Assembly: GCA_002384205.1 (NCBI GenBank)
Contig: DGBH01000148.1
Location: forward strand, 1-9,389
DNA from: Bacteroidetes bacterium UBA4009
GTDB taxonomy: Bacteria > Bacteroidota > Bacteroidia > NS11-12g > UBA9320
Direction: 5' to 3'
Length of the DNA: 9,389 nt
Part shown: one piece after another, positions 1-7,500 of the stretch
Layout: every line of letters starts with the position of its first letter
Numbering within the stretch: the first letter of the stretch is position 1
Program-made: the position numbers and the translations under genes
Notes under the pieces: generated by a model
Database searches by the model: none
The model's input: the letters and a program-made list of their open reading frames with translations, nothing else
What the model was told of the DNA's origin: nothing

Positions 1-1080
1 GATATAGGTTTACAAGGATATAGTTCAGATTTCTTAAATCCATTTGTACTTAATGTAAATACATTTAATACGACCCAGGTCAAAGTAGACCAAAAGGATT
101 TACGACCTGGTTTTGATTTTTTAGTGGCTCCTGAGGCAAAATCTGCCAAGGGAAACTATAAAGTATTTTACGTTTCGCCCAAGTTATTGTCGTCGCCCAA
201 GGCAGTTAAGAAGGTTAAAAGTGCAATTAAAAAAGGATTTGTACCCGTGTTGTGTTCCTATGAAGCAACTAATAAAGTACTGGCAGAAAATGCGGCTAAA
301 ATAAAAAAGAGTCTATCTGGCGCTACATTTATTCAGTTAAAATCAAGTCTTACATGGAGCGTAGCGAAGAACCAAAGTAAAAACACCGAGATAGAATTAC
401 TAGACTCTGTATTTGATCGCTATGCGTCAGAGATAAACATAACGATAGAAGCGAATTTTATAAAGAACTACGCATCTCAAAACGTGATAGGTTATGTGCC
501 TGGTGCAGAAAAACCGGATAGTTTTATTATTCTCTGTGCGCATTATGACCATCTTGGTAAAATGGGAGAAGCTATCTTTTATGGTGCAAATGATAATGCA
601 AGTGGCATAGCGACTATGTTAGATTTGGCTACCTATTTTGTTGATCATCCTCAACGATATAGTCTTGTATTTATAGCATTTGGTGCAGAGGAAGCGGGCT
701 TGATAGGCTCCCTAAACTATGTAAGACAACCCACTGTTCCCTTGGTTAATACCCGATTTGTGTTTAATATGGATCTAATGGGAAGTGGAGATAAAGGGGC
801 AACAATCGTGAACGGGAGCATTTATAAAAACGAATACGAAGCCTTAACTAAAATAAACACAGAAAATGATTATTTGCCGTTGATTAAATCGCGTGGAAAG
901 GCGGCTAATAGCGACCATTACTATTTCACCGAAGCAGGCGTACCTTCGTTTTTTATATACCTAATGGGAGATTATACTTTTTACCATAGCCCTAATGACA
1001 GCCCTAAAAATCTTCATTTAGGTCAGTATTACGATAGGAGTTTTCAGCTAATCCGCGATTTTATTATTTACCTCAATTAA
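1..1080 (+). CDS. M28-family zinc metallopeptidase, 5'-partial
   Basis: The reading frame is open from base 1, so the true start lies upstream; a GTG at 124 is internal. 359 residues are visible. The last two thirds form an M28 (aminopeptidase Y/glutaminyl cyclase-like) catalytic domain with the complete co-catalytic two-zinc set. In visible-residue numbering these are His181 in AHYDHLG, Asp198 in GANDNAS, the Glu230-Glu231 pair in FGAEEAG (general base plus ligand), Asp258 in NMDLMG and His329 in FYHSPND. The preceding residues, about 1-150, are lysine-rich and of unclear fold, perhaps a degenerate PA-like insert. Family members remove N-terminal amino acids or cleave acyl/pyroglutamyl amides and are usually exported. 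Any signal peptide lies outside the window. It ends 3 bp before the GH3 gene, so the two are probably co-transcribed. Family assignment is firm; the substrate is unknown. Confidence 0.92.
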   Translation, partial: DIGLQGYSSDFLNPFVLNVNTFNTTQVKVDQKDLRPGFDFLVAPEAKSAKGNYKVFYVSPKLLSSPKAVKKVKSAIKKGFVPVLCSYEATNKVLAENAAKIKKSLSGATFIQLKSSLTWSVAKNQSKNTEIELLDSVFDRYASEINITIEANFIKNYASQNVIGYVPGAEKPDSFIILCAHYDHLGKMGEAIFYGANDNASGIATMLDLATYFVDHPQRYSLVFIAFGAEEAGLIGSLNYVRQPTVPLVNTRFVFNMDLMGSGDKGATIVNGSIYKNEYEALTKINTENDYLPLIKSRGKAANSDHYYFTEAGVPSFFIYLMGDYTFYHSPNDSPKNLHLGQYYDRSFQLIRDFIIYLN

Positions 1081-1083
1081 CCT

Positions 1084-2598
1084 ATGCTCTCTTTTGTAAA
1101 CTCCTTTATGGCGTGGAATCTTAAAAAAAGAATTTCAACCATGGTGTATGCATTTAACAACGGAGCAGAGGTGCAACTTGGCACATTCAATGCGCTCCTC
1201 AAAGAGGGCCGAAAAACAGTATTCGGTAAGGAGTTTAATTTTGATACTATTCACACGATTTCACAGTATATGGAAACTGTTCCGCTATTCACCTATAACA
1301 GTATAAAACCATATATACAAAGAATGATGGGTGGGGAGCAATCTGTGTTGTGGTCTGGAGATATAAATTGGTTTGCCAAGTCTAGCGGAACTACATCTGA
1401 CAAGAGTAAGTTTATTCCTGTAAGTTATGATGCCCTTGAATATTGTCAGTTTAGAGGGAGTAGAGATATTCTAGCATGGTATTATTATCATAATGCCGAT
1501 GCTAAAGTTTTTCAAGGCAAGGGGCTTATGATAGGTGGCAGCCATCAAGTAAACACACTTTCCGAAAACTCATTTTATGGTGATTTGAGTGCCGTAATGA
1601 TGAATAATATGCCGTTTATTGCTAATTTTTTGGCGACTCCAAGCTTGGATATAGCATTATTGCCAGAGTGGGAAATTAAAATGGCAAAAATGATAGAGAC
1701 TACCTCCAAAGAAAATGTGACCAATATATCAGGCGTACCATCATGGACCTTACTATTACTTCGCGGCATCTTGGAAAAAACAGGAGCTAGTTGTATCAAA
1801 GAGGTTTGGCCTAATCTTGAATTATATGTACATGGAGGCGTTAGTTTTATACCGTACAAAAAACAATTTGAACAATTAATAGGCGGTGATATAGCTTATC
1901 GTGAAACCTATAATGCATCTGAAGGATTTCTTGGTTTACAAGATAAAGAGGGGAAAGACATGACGCTAATGTTGGATTATGGTATTTTTTATGAGTTTAT
2001 TCCTATGTCAGATTTTCATACCAATAAACCAAGAACATATTGGATAGATGAGGTGGAGCTGAATACGGAATATGCTGTGATTATTTCTACCAATGCAGGA
2101 TTATGGCGTTATAGTTTGGGGGATACCATTTCCTTCACATCCAAGAATCCGTTTCGATTTAAAATAACCGGTCGTACCTCGAGCTTCATAAATGCTTTTG
2201 GCGAAGAGTTAATGGTAGGAAATGCAGAGGAAGCAATAGTAGAAGCGCAAAAAATATGTGATTGCGAGGTGTCTGAATTTACCGCAGCTCCTGTCTATTT
2301 GGATGAAAAAAATAAAGGGCGTCATCAATGGGCTATTGAATTCAATTCACCGCCTAAATCATTATCACATTTTGAAGAGGTGTTAGACCAAGAATTACAA
2401 AATAGAAATTCTGATTATGAAGCAAAACGCAAAGCAAATTTAGCCTTAGAACGTTTGGAAATAGTGAGTTGTTCAAATGGAACATTTTATAAATGGTTAA
2501 AATCGAAAAAGAAGTTAGGTGGACAGAATAAGATTCCTAAACTTTGCAACGACCGAAAAATATTAGAAGAAATTTTAGAAATAAATAGAAATGAATAA
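1084..2598 (+). CDS. GH3-family acyl-acid amido synthetase (GH3 auxin-responsive promoter family)
   Basis: 504 residues from an ATG 3 bp after the peptidase stop. GH3 enzymes belong to the adenylate-forming superfamily: they activate a carboxylic acid with ATP and transfer it to an amino group, as plant GH3s do with auxin or jasmonate and amino acids. Visible motifs are the phosphate-binding loop SSGTTSDKSKF (residues 100-110), YNASEGF (276-282, the YxxSE motif), YSLGDT (343-348), GRTSSFINAFGEEL (363-376, hinge region) and the C-terminal GGQNKIPKL with a likely active-site lysine near 483. Length is close to bacterial family members. No signal peptide or membrane segment is evident, so it should be cytoplasmic. 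Bacterial GH3 substrates are largely undetermined, and auxin need not be involved. Its last 8 bases overlap the start of the next gene, suggesting translational coupling. Confidence 0.9.
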   Translation: MLSFVNSFMAWNLKKRISTMVYAFNNGAEVQLGTFNALLKEGRKTVFGKEFNFDTIHTISQYMETVPLFTYNSIKPYIQRMMGGEQSVLWSGDINWFAKSSGTTSDKSKFIPVSYDALEYCQFRGSRDILAWYYYHNADAKVFQGKGLMIGGSHQVNTLSENSFYGDLSAVMMNNMPFIANFLATPSLDIALLPEWEIKMAKMIETTSKENVTNISGVPSWTLLLLRGILEKTGASCIKEVWPNLELYVHGGVSFIPYKKQFEQLIGGDIAYRETYNASEGFLGLQDKEGKDMTLMLDYGIFYEFIPMSDFHTNKPRTYWIDEVELNTEYAVIISTNAGLWRYSLGDTISFTSKNPFRFKITGRTSSFINAFGEELMVGNAEEAIVEAQKICDCEVSEFTAAPVYLDEKNKGRHQWAIEFNSPPKSLSHFEEVLDQELQNRNSDYEAKRKANLALERLEIVSCSNGTFYKWLKSKKKLGGQNKIPKLCNDRKILEEILEINRNE

Positions 2599-3313
2599 AA
2601 TCACAAACTCACTTATTCTGCTTTCGCTCGTTGCTCTGGCTTCTTGCGGCACCGCAAACAAAAGTACGGATGGCTCAACGCCGTTAGATCCGACCTCTTT
2701 CAAAGGCAAAATGGAAGAGATTATTAGTTTTACTTTGTTAGATGTGCGCACCCCAGAAGAGTTCGCAATGAATCACCTAGATGGATCAAAAAATATAGAT
2801 GTAAGTGCTGCTAATTTTGCTGAATTGGCTGCAAATGTTGACAAAACAAAGCCAGTTATGGTGTATTGCAAGTCAGGGGGAAGAAGTGCTACGGCCTCAG
2901 CTATGTTGAGAGAAATGGGCTATACCGTATATGAGTTAGAAGGTGGTATTCTAAAATGGCAATCTGTCGGTTTACCACTTGCTTCTAATGGTTCAAAAAA
3001 TGACGATGGTTATAGTTTAGCCAGATATACTGAAGAAATCGCTGCTAGCCCTTTGGTATTAGTTGATTTTCAAGCTACTTGGTGTGGTCCTTGTCGAATG
3101 ATGGCGCCACATATTGAAGCACTAAAGGAAAAGTACAAGGATCAACTTACAGTTCTAAAAGTAGATACAGACAAAAGCACAGAAGTGTCACAGCATTTTG
3201 GCATTAGTGGCATCCCACTAGTAAAGCTTTACAAAGAAGGCAAAGAAGTATATGATAAAACCGGCTATCACAGCCAGGAAGAGCTTCAAACCATACTAGA
3301 CAAGTATTTGTAG
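2591..3313 (+). CDS. Rhodanese-thioredoxin fusion lipoprotein
   Basis: 240 residues. The N-terminus is a lipoprotein signal: MNKITN, a hydrophobic stretch, then the lipobox LASC with lipidated Cys19. It should therefore be anchored in a membrane facing the periplasm. Residues about 38-132 are a rhodanese domain with the LLDVRTPEEF motif and active-site loop CKSGGRS (Cys93). Residues about 142-240 are a thioredoxin domain with WCGPC (Cys165, Cys168) and a cis-proline at GIP (Pro209). Both active sites look intact. The protein could move sulfane sulfur or reduce disulfides in the envelope; the thioredoxin domain might turn over the rhodanese persulfide, which is inference. The ATG lies inside the end of the GH3 gene (8-bp overlap), and 3 bp separate its stop from convergent thiL. 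Domain calls are strong; physiological role is unknown. Confidence 0.93.
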   Translation: MNKITNSLILLSLVALASCGTANKSTDGSTPLDPTSFKGKMEEIISFTLLDVRTPEEFAMNHLDGSKNIDVSAANFAELAANVDKTKPVMVYCKSGGRSATASAMLREMGYTVYELEGGILKWQSVGLPLASNGSKNDDGYSLARYTEEIAASPLVLVDFQATWCGPCRMMAPHIEALKEKYKDQLTVLKVDTDKSTEVSQHFGISGIPLVKLYKEGKEVYDKTGYHSQEELQTILDKYL

Positions 3314-3316
3314 TAC

Positions 3317-4357
3317 TTATCCCTTAAAGTTCTCCCAACCTTGTGCTTCTAGCACCACTACGTTACCAGATTTAGTGATCATTTCTAGCCCTAAGTGTGG
3401 CTCTGTGCAGTAACCGATTACGGTTAGCTCTATAGAATTTTTTACCTTATCATAATCGGATTGTGGCAGGGTAAACAGCAATTCGTAATCCTCCCCGCCG
3501 TTCATAGCGCAGGTTGTAGGGGCAAGATTAAATTCTAAGGCAGTATCATACGTTTGCTGGTCAATAGGAAGTTTGTCTTCATATACCCGCATTCCTATTT
3601 TCGAATGATTACATAAGTGAAATATCTCACTAGATAGTCCATCAGATATGTCAATCATGGCCGTAGGTATGATTCCGATTTCGTCCAGCAACTCAATGAT
3701 ATCTGTTCGAGCTTCAGGCCTAAGCTGACGACCAACGATATATTCTTGTCCTTCCAAATCAGGCTGCATGTCCTTTTGGTCTAAAAAAACCTGTTTCTCT
3801 CGTTCTAACATTTGCAAACCCATATAAGCGCCTCCAAGGTCACCTGAGACTACGAGTAAATCGCCTGGTTTAGCACCTGATCGTTTTACAATCTTTTTCT
3901 CGTCGGCGTAACCTATAACGGTGACACTTATCATAAGTCCAGTTACGGAGCTGCTGGTGTCTCCACCAATTAATTCTAAGTTATATTTGTCACAAGACGC
4001 TTTTATGCCGAGATACAGTTCTTCCACTGCCTCTAACGAATATTTACTGGATAATGCGATGCTTACTAAAACTTGACTTGCAATAGCATTCATAGCGCAT
4101 ATATCGCTTACGCTAGCACTTATACATTTATAGCCAATATGCATAAGTGGACTATACATTAGGTCAAAATGAATATTCTCTATAAATAAATCGGTGCTTA
4201 TTACTTGCTGCTTTTGGTTACTGGCAATTACAGCGGCATCATCGCCGATACCATATGCTGTTTCATTATGTTTGATGGTGAATTCTTTGGTAAGGTGTTT
4301 TATAAGACCAAATTCTCCCAATTTATTAATTTCGGTTTTTTCTTTATTCTCAAACAT
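3317..4357 (-). CDS. thiL: Thiamine-monophosphate kinase
   Basis: ThiL phosphorylates thiamine monophosphate with ATP to give thiamine diphosphate, the last step of cofactor synthesis, in the cytoplasm. The protein belongs to the PurM/ThiL superfamily. From the chosen start (346 residues) it shows YGIGDDAAV near 35-43 (metal and ATP binding), SVSDICAMNA near 82-91, GGDTSS near 131-136, IDISDGL near 235-241 and NGGEDYELLFT near 286-296, all in the canonical order. I start it at the ATG at 4357 (MFENKEKTE), which leads straight into the conserved GEFGLI segment. A TTG four codons upstream at 4369 would add MQVN but is less likely. No TPP riboswitch can fit in the 43-bp gap before divergent comF, so thiamine control is not evident. 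Convergent with the lipoprotein gene. Confidence 0.95.
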   Translation of the reverse strand: MFENKEKTEINKLGEFGLIKHLTKEFTIKHNETAYGIGDDAAVIASNQKQQVISTDLFIENIHFDLMYSPLMHIGYKCISASVSDICAMNAIASQVLVSIALSSKYSLEAVEELYLGIKASCDKYNLELIGGDTSSSVTGLMISVTVIGYADEKKIVKRSGAKPGDLLVVSGDLGGAYMGLQMLEREKQVFLDQKDMQPDLEGQEYIVGRQLRPEARTDIIELLDEIGIIPTAMIDISDGLSSEIFHLCNHSKIGMRVYEDKLPIDQQTYDTALEFNLAPTTCAMNGGEDYELLFTLPQSDYDKVKNSIELTVIGYCTEPHLGLEMITKSGNVVVLEAQGWENFKG

Positions 4358-4400
4358 ATTTACTTGCAAAGGTGTTCTATTTGAATTAAATTCATGCTAA
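4358..4400. promoter_or_regulatory. Short divergent intergenic region between thiL and comF with a palindrome
   Basis: Only 43 bp separate the two divergent ATGs, so the promoters must overlap each other or the opposite gene. The segment contains a perfect palindrome with 6-bp arms and a single central base, TGAATT-A-AATTCA at 4382-4394, which could be an operator or simply AT-rich chance. On the minus strand CACCTTTG (4367-4374 reversed) is one mismatch from the Bacteroidota -7 element TAnnTTTG, and on the plus strand TCTATTTG has one mismatch to the same element. I could not find a well-spaced -33 TTTG for either. Treat as a candidate regulatory region only. Confidence 0.35.
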
Positions 4401-5090
4401 ATGAATAAATTATTGAACTCTCTAAGCAACTTGCTATTTCCAAACCTATGTGTTTGTTGTGATGCCTATCTTACATTTCAAGAAGAAGCCATTTGTGATT
4501 TGTGTTACCATAGGCTTCCTAAGTTTGAAAATTATTTAAACGCTGAAAACAGCGTGTCAAAAAAGTTTTGGGGTAGATTAAAGTTAGAATATGCATCTTC
4601 TTACCTTCAATTTAGTTCGAATAACGATGTGCGCAATATATTGCATGAAATAAAATATAAGGAAAATCATAACTTAGGCATTGAGATGGGAAAGGTCTTA
4701 GGGCGAGCAATGATTAAAATACCACAATTAACCAATGCCGATGTAATTATCCCAATACCATTACACCCTAAAAGAGAAATAGAACGAGGCTATAACCAAA
4801 GCAATTTAATTGCTCTTGGCATGTCTCAAGTGATGGGTCAAATCGTAAGTGCCGATTCGGTTATCCGTAAAAAATACAATTCAACTCAAACTAATAAAAA
4901 GCGATATGAGCGATTTATCAATTCAAGTGAAATATTTAAGGTGGTAACGCCGCAAGTACTCAAAAACAAGCATGTAATACTAATAGATGATGTAATTACT
5001 ACAGGAGCTACAATAGAAGCATGCGGAAACGCACTTTTGGAAGTAGAGGGATTAAAACTTAGTGTGGTGTCTTTGGCGGTAGCTATCTAG
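4401..5090 (+). CDS. comF: ComF-family phosphoribosyltransferase-like protein
   Basis: 229 residues. The N-terminus carries a zinc-ribbon-like pair, CVCC (Cys17, Cys20) and CDLC (Cys32, Cys35), following the family-typical LLFPNLC. Next come HPKREIERGYNQS (about 122-134) and TQTNKKRYERF (about 162-172), and finally the PRPP-binding loop VILIDDVITTGAT (193-205) of type I phosphoribosyltransferases. ComF/ComFC homologues are needed for natural transformation in Gram-positive and some Gram-negative bacteria, acting on incoming single-stranded DNA in the cytoplasm; the family is also widespread in species where competence is untested. Length and motif order are normal and the protein looks complete. 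The ATG at 4401 follows directly after a TAA in the same frame. Its last 8 bp overlap the end of the opposing T9SS-cargo gene. Confidence 0.93.
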   Translation: MNKLLNSLSNLLFPNLCVCCDAYLTFQEEAICDLCYHRLPKFENYLNAENSVSKKFWGRLKLEYASSYLQFSSNNDVRNILHEIKYKENHNLGIEMGKVLGRAMIKIPQLTNADVIIPIPLHPKREIERGYNQSNLIALGMSQVMGQIVSADSVIRKKYNSTQTNKKRYERFINSSEIFKVVTPQVLKNKHVILIDDVITTGATIEACGNALLEVEGLKLSVVSLAVAI

Positions 5091-7500
5091 CTAGGACTAA
5101 TTTTTTTGCAAAGATGCCGTCAACATAAATGGTATAAACTCCTGAATTTAGATGTTTTACATCCAAAATAGTTTTTGCATAGCCATTTAGTTGTATCGTG
5201 TTTAACTCTTGACCCAAGGCGTTCACAACAGCAATATGGTATTCTTTATTACTATTATTTTCAAAAGTAACGAAGTTAGATGCTGGATTGGGGCCTATGT
5301 TTAAATCATTTAGGTAGGAAGGCGTTTGTGTATTATTTATAATGCCAAGTATGTCTGCTACTTCACTGCATACCGTATTGGTAATCATGGCTTCATCAAA
5401 AGTGCCGTCACTAAAGCTAAAATAAATTTTAGCTGTATTGCAGATATCCATTCCTTTTATTAAAGAATTTCGTAAAAGGTCTAAGTGATATTCAACAAAC
5501 CCGTTAGAATTTGCATCATCGCTGCCAGAAGGAGTCAAATTAAGGCCAGTTAAAGTGGTAATTACTTTGTGGCGGTTATTCGCGATTTCCCATTCATTTA
5601 CTACATTAACATCTTGCGAACTAGTGATAGTGTTTACTTTTCCTTTAATAGTGATATCAGAATCAAACTCATCCACAATTTTTACTGCCACAATATTCCG
5701 ATCGTTGTAGTTTTTGAAACCAATTTTATAGGAAAGAGTGGTTGTTGTTGGACTGATTATCTTACCATTACCACAATTCTTGTAATTGTATTGTGTCGTG
5801 CCGATTTGATAATTCAGATTAGTCGAATTATTTGATAAATCTTCATCCTTTTGCGTGTCATTTAGTTTTAATTGTGCATCGACAAATGCATCCTTTTCGT
5901 CTTCTATTAAGAAAGATACTTCAAAATCAAAACTTAGCCCTGCGCCAACTGTCGTCGTATAAGTGACTACTCCATTTTCATAAGAATCATATGGCTTAGT
6001 GGACGTAAAAGAGCCTAAACCGCCGCTAAGATTTAAAATAATTTTTGCATTGATTATAGGTAAGCTGCCAATATTATGAACGATAATCTTAGCGTTTCTT
6101 GTTTCTCCATTAAGCGCTTTATAACTACGGTCGTCAATTGCTGTTATTACACCATCATAAATGTCGGATTTTAATTTTACGCCTAATGCAGTTCCGTAAT
6201 ATGTTTTATATTCTGTTGCATTTACTTCAACGTCAGGACAAGTAGCTTCATAATAATTATAATTAGCAGCATTAACAGTATGCGTTTCAAGTTCTGTAGG
6301 AAAATATAATTGACCATTTACATCTGTTATCAGATCTCCTAAGTACTTACTTGACTTTAACGGATAATTTGCCATCCAAGGTTCGTTAGAATCTTTAGTA
6401 CAGTTGTTATTTAGGTCATTATAAACTCGGGCAACGATTAGTGCCTTGTCCAGTAGTACCTGCCCAATTCCGTTTAATCTTGCATTATCACTAAAGTCTC
6501 CTGAGATTAAAACACTATTCTTCCAAGAGTGAAGTTGTTCAATTTCACTAAGGTTTAGATTGGTTTCAGACCATATTGAACCGTCATATACCATTAAATT
6601 AGATGCTTTATTAGATGCTTTATTCACAAAATCACCTACCGCAAACAAATGCTGATGCACTTCTGCAAATTGAGCAATGTTTCCAATGGTATAGTTCTCC
6701 AGGCCTTGTGACATATCTTGCCAAACACCTTTCACGTTTCGTTTTACTGATTCTGAACTGAATTTTGATTTACCGTAAACCACAGTGGTGTTACCATATT
6801 CTCCAAGGGATATATTTTGTCCCAAGAACGGTGGATATTCTGCGGCTTTCCAGGCAGCACCATCCCAAATGGCTAAAGTAACATTAGCAGATATTGGAGT
6901 AGTAAATTTTCCTGTTGCAATTAGCTGATTGTTAGCGAAGCTTATTGAATTAAAACCATCTGAAGACAGGCTAGTTATTGAATTTCCTTCAGGAATCCAG
7001 TTATTCCCTAATAGTTTCAGAATATTAAAACTGTTTGATCCTTGAGAAAATTTGCCAACACACTTTAATATCCCATTTTGTATAAATAATTTATCAATAG
7101 TTGTGCTTGTGTGAATGAATGTACTCGGAACGTCTGTCCATGTGGAGCCGTCCCATTTGATTATTTGATTGATGGCGTTTGGGTCAAGTTTTGTTTTATA
7201 ACCGGTCAAGAGATAAGTATTTCCCTCAAATGCAATCAAATCAATAATTTGGTAAAATCCATTCGAACTTGTTCCTACTTTGGGCAAATTGGGACTTGGC
7301 AGTTTTTGCCAAAAATCCCCGTTCCACATCTGCAATTCGATTTCGTTAGAAAGATTGGTATAGGCTACCATTAGATTATCCTTGTTGGTGGCTATTTTTT
7401 CAGGTGAAGCCGGTAATCCAGAACCCATAGGGGTTAGTACCTGGGCATTTACAGTGATAAACACTAAAAAAACAAAGATATGTAATACTAATCTCTTCAT
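5083..7500 (-). CDS. T9SS-secreted surface protein with propeller-like repeats and C-terminal sorting domain
   Basis: 805 residues. A signal peptide (MKR, hydrophobic core, cleavage near VNA-Q, residue 19/20) directs Sec export. Residues about 55-345 contain six imperfect repeats of a hydrophobic-WDG-xxW type (near 59, 116, 162, 211, 255 and 304), suggesting a six-bladed beta-propeller or kelch-like fold. Residues about 356-400 (VYNDLNNNCTKDSNEP) resemble an SdrD B-like calcium-site repeat. Residues about 440-710 look like Ig-like DUF11/DUF7619-type adhesin modules. Residues about 731-805 (LNIGPNPASNFV through VLNSGVYTIYV-like strands to KKLVLAR) form a type A T9SS sorting domain, so the protein should cross the outer membrane and be anchored or released. 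No catalytic motif was recognised. The ATG overlaps the upstream gene's stop as ATGA, so it is translationally coupled to the barrel/anti-sigma gene. Function unknown; a binding or adhesion role is inferred. Confidence 0.88.
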   Translation of the reverse strand: MKRLVLHIFVFLVFITVNAQVLTPMGSGLPASPEKIATNKDNLMVAYTNLSNEIELQMWNGDFWQKLPSPNLPKVGTSSNGFYQIIDLIAFEGNTYLLTGYKTKLDPNAINQIIKWDGSTWTDVPSTFIHTSTTIDKLFIQNGILKCVGKFSQGSNSFNILKLLGNNWIPEGNSITSLSSDGFNSISFANNQLIATGKFTTPISANVTLAIWDGAAWKAAEYPPFLGQNISLGEYGNTTVVYGKSKFSSESVKRNVKGVWQDMSQGLENYTIGNIAQFAEVHQHLFAVGDFVNKASNKASNLMVYDGSIWSETNLNLSEIEQLHSWKNSVLISGDFSDNARLNGIGQVLLDKALIVARVYNDLNNNCTKDSNEPWMANYPLKSSKYLGDLITDVNGQLYFPTELETHTVNAANYNYYEATCPDVEVNATEYKTYYGTALGVKLKSDIYDGVITAIDDRSYKALNGETRNAKIIVHNIGSLPIINAKIILNLSGGLGSFTSTKPYDSYENGVVTYTTTVGAGLSFDFEVSFLIEDEKDAFVDAQLKLNDTQKDEDLSNNSTNLNYQIGTTQYNYKNCGNGKIISPTTTTLSYKIGFKNYNDRNIVAVKIVDEFDSDITIKGKVNTITSSQDVNVVNEWEIANNRHKVITTLTGLNLTPSGSDDANSNGFVEYHLDLLRNSLIKGMDICNTAKIYFSFSDGTFDEAMITNTVCSEVADILGIINNTQTPSYLNDLNIGPNPASNFVTFENNSNKEYHIAVVNALGQELNTIQLNGYAKTILDVKHLNSGVYTIYVDGIFAKKLVLAR
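6599..6624. repeat. In-frame 12-bp tandem duplication within the T9SS cargo gene
   Basis: TTAGATGCTTTA occurs twice back to back (6599-6610 and 6611-6622) and is followed by two more matching bases. On the coding (minus) strand it encodes a duplicated four-residue unit, giving NKASNKASN near residues 293-301, between the fifth and sixth propeller-like repeats. Because it is a multiple of three, copy-number change would lengthen or shorten a loop without breaking the frame. Confidence 0.85.

Noticed and set aside
124..126. GTG at 124 as the start of the M28 peptidase
   Set aside because: The frame is open and protein-like all the way to base 1, so the gene enters from outside the window.
1575..1859. 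94-codon minus-strand open frame inside the GH3 gene
   Set aside because: It lies wholly within a clearly conserved gene on the other strand, shows no recognisable motif and has no start context; it is a chance frame.
3302..3318. AAGTA/TACTT inverted repeat between the lipoprotein and thiL stops
   Set aside because: A 5-bp AT-rich stem with a 7-base loop and no T run is too weak to call a terminator.
4358..4369. Upstream TTG start for thiL at 4369
   Set aside because: The ATG at 4357 gives an N-terminus (MFENKEKTE) that fits the conserved GEFGLI spacing, and the extra four residues have no support.
4194..4400. 68-codon plus-strand open frame ending directly before the comF ATG
   Set aside because: Most of it is the reverse of conserved thiL sequence (the GIGDDAAV region) and the product has no recognisable features. 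The contiguity with comF is probably coincidence.
5080..5107. Possible terminator after comF: TAGCT/AGCTA stem followed by T7
   Set aside because: The stem is only 5 bp and AT-rich, and the T run starts several bases after the stem, so the fit to an intrinsic terminator is poor.
5569..5835. Plus-strand open frame antisense to the T9SS cargo gene
   Set aside because: It is a shadow of the long minus-strand gene, as are those at 7111-7374 and 8068-8277. None has motifs or translation signals.
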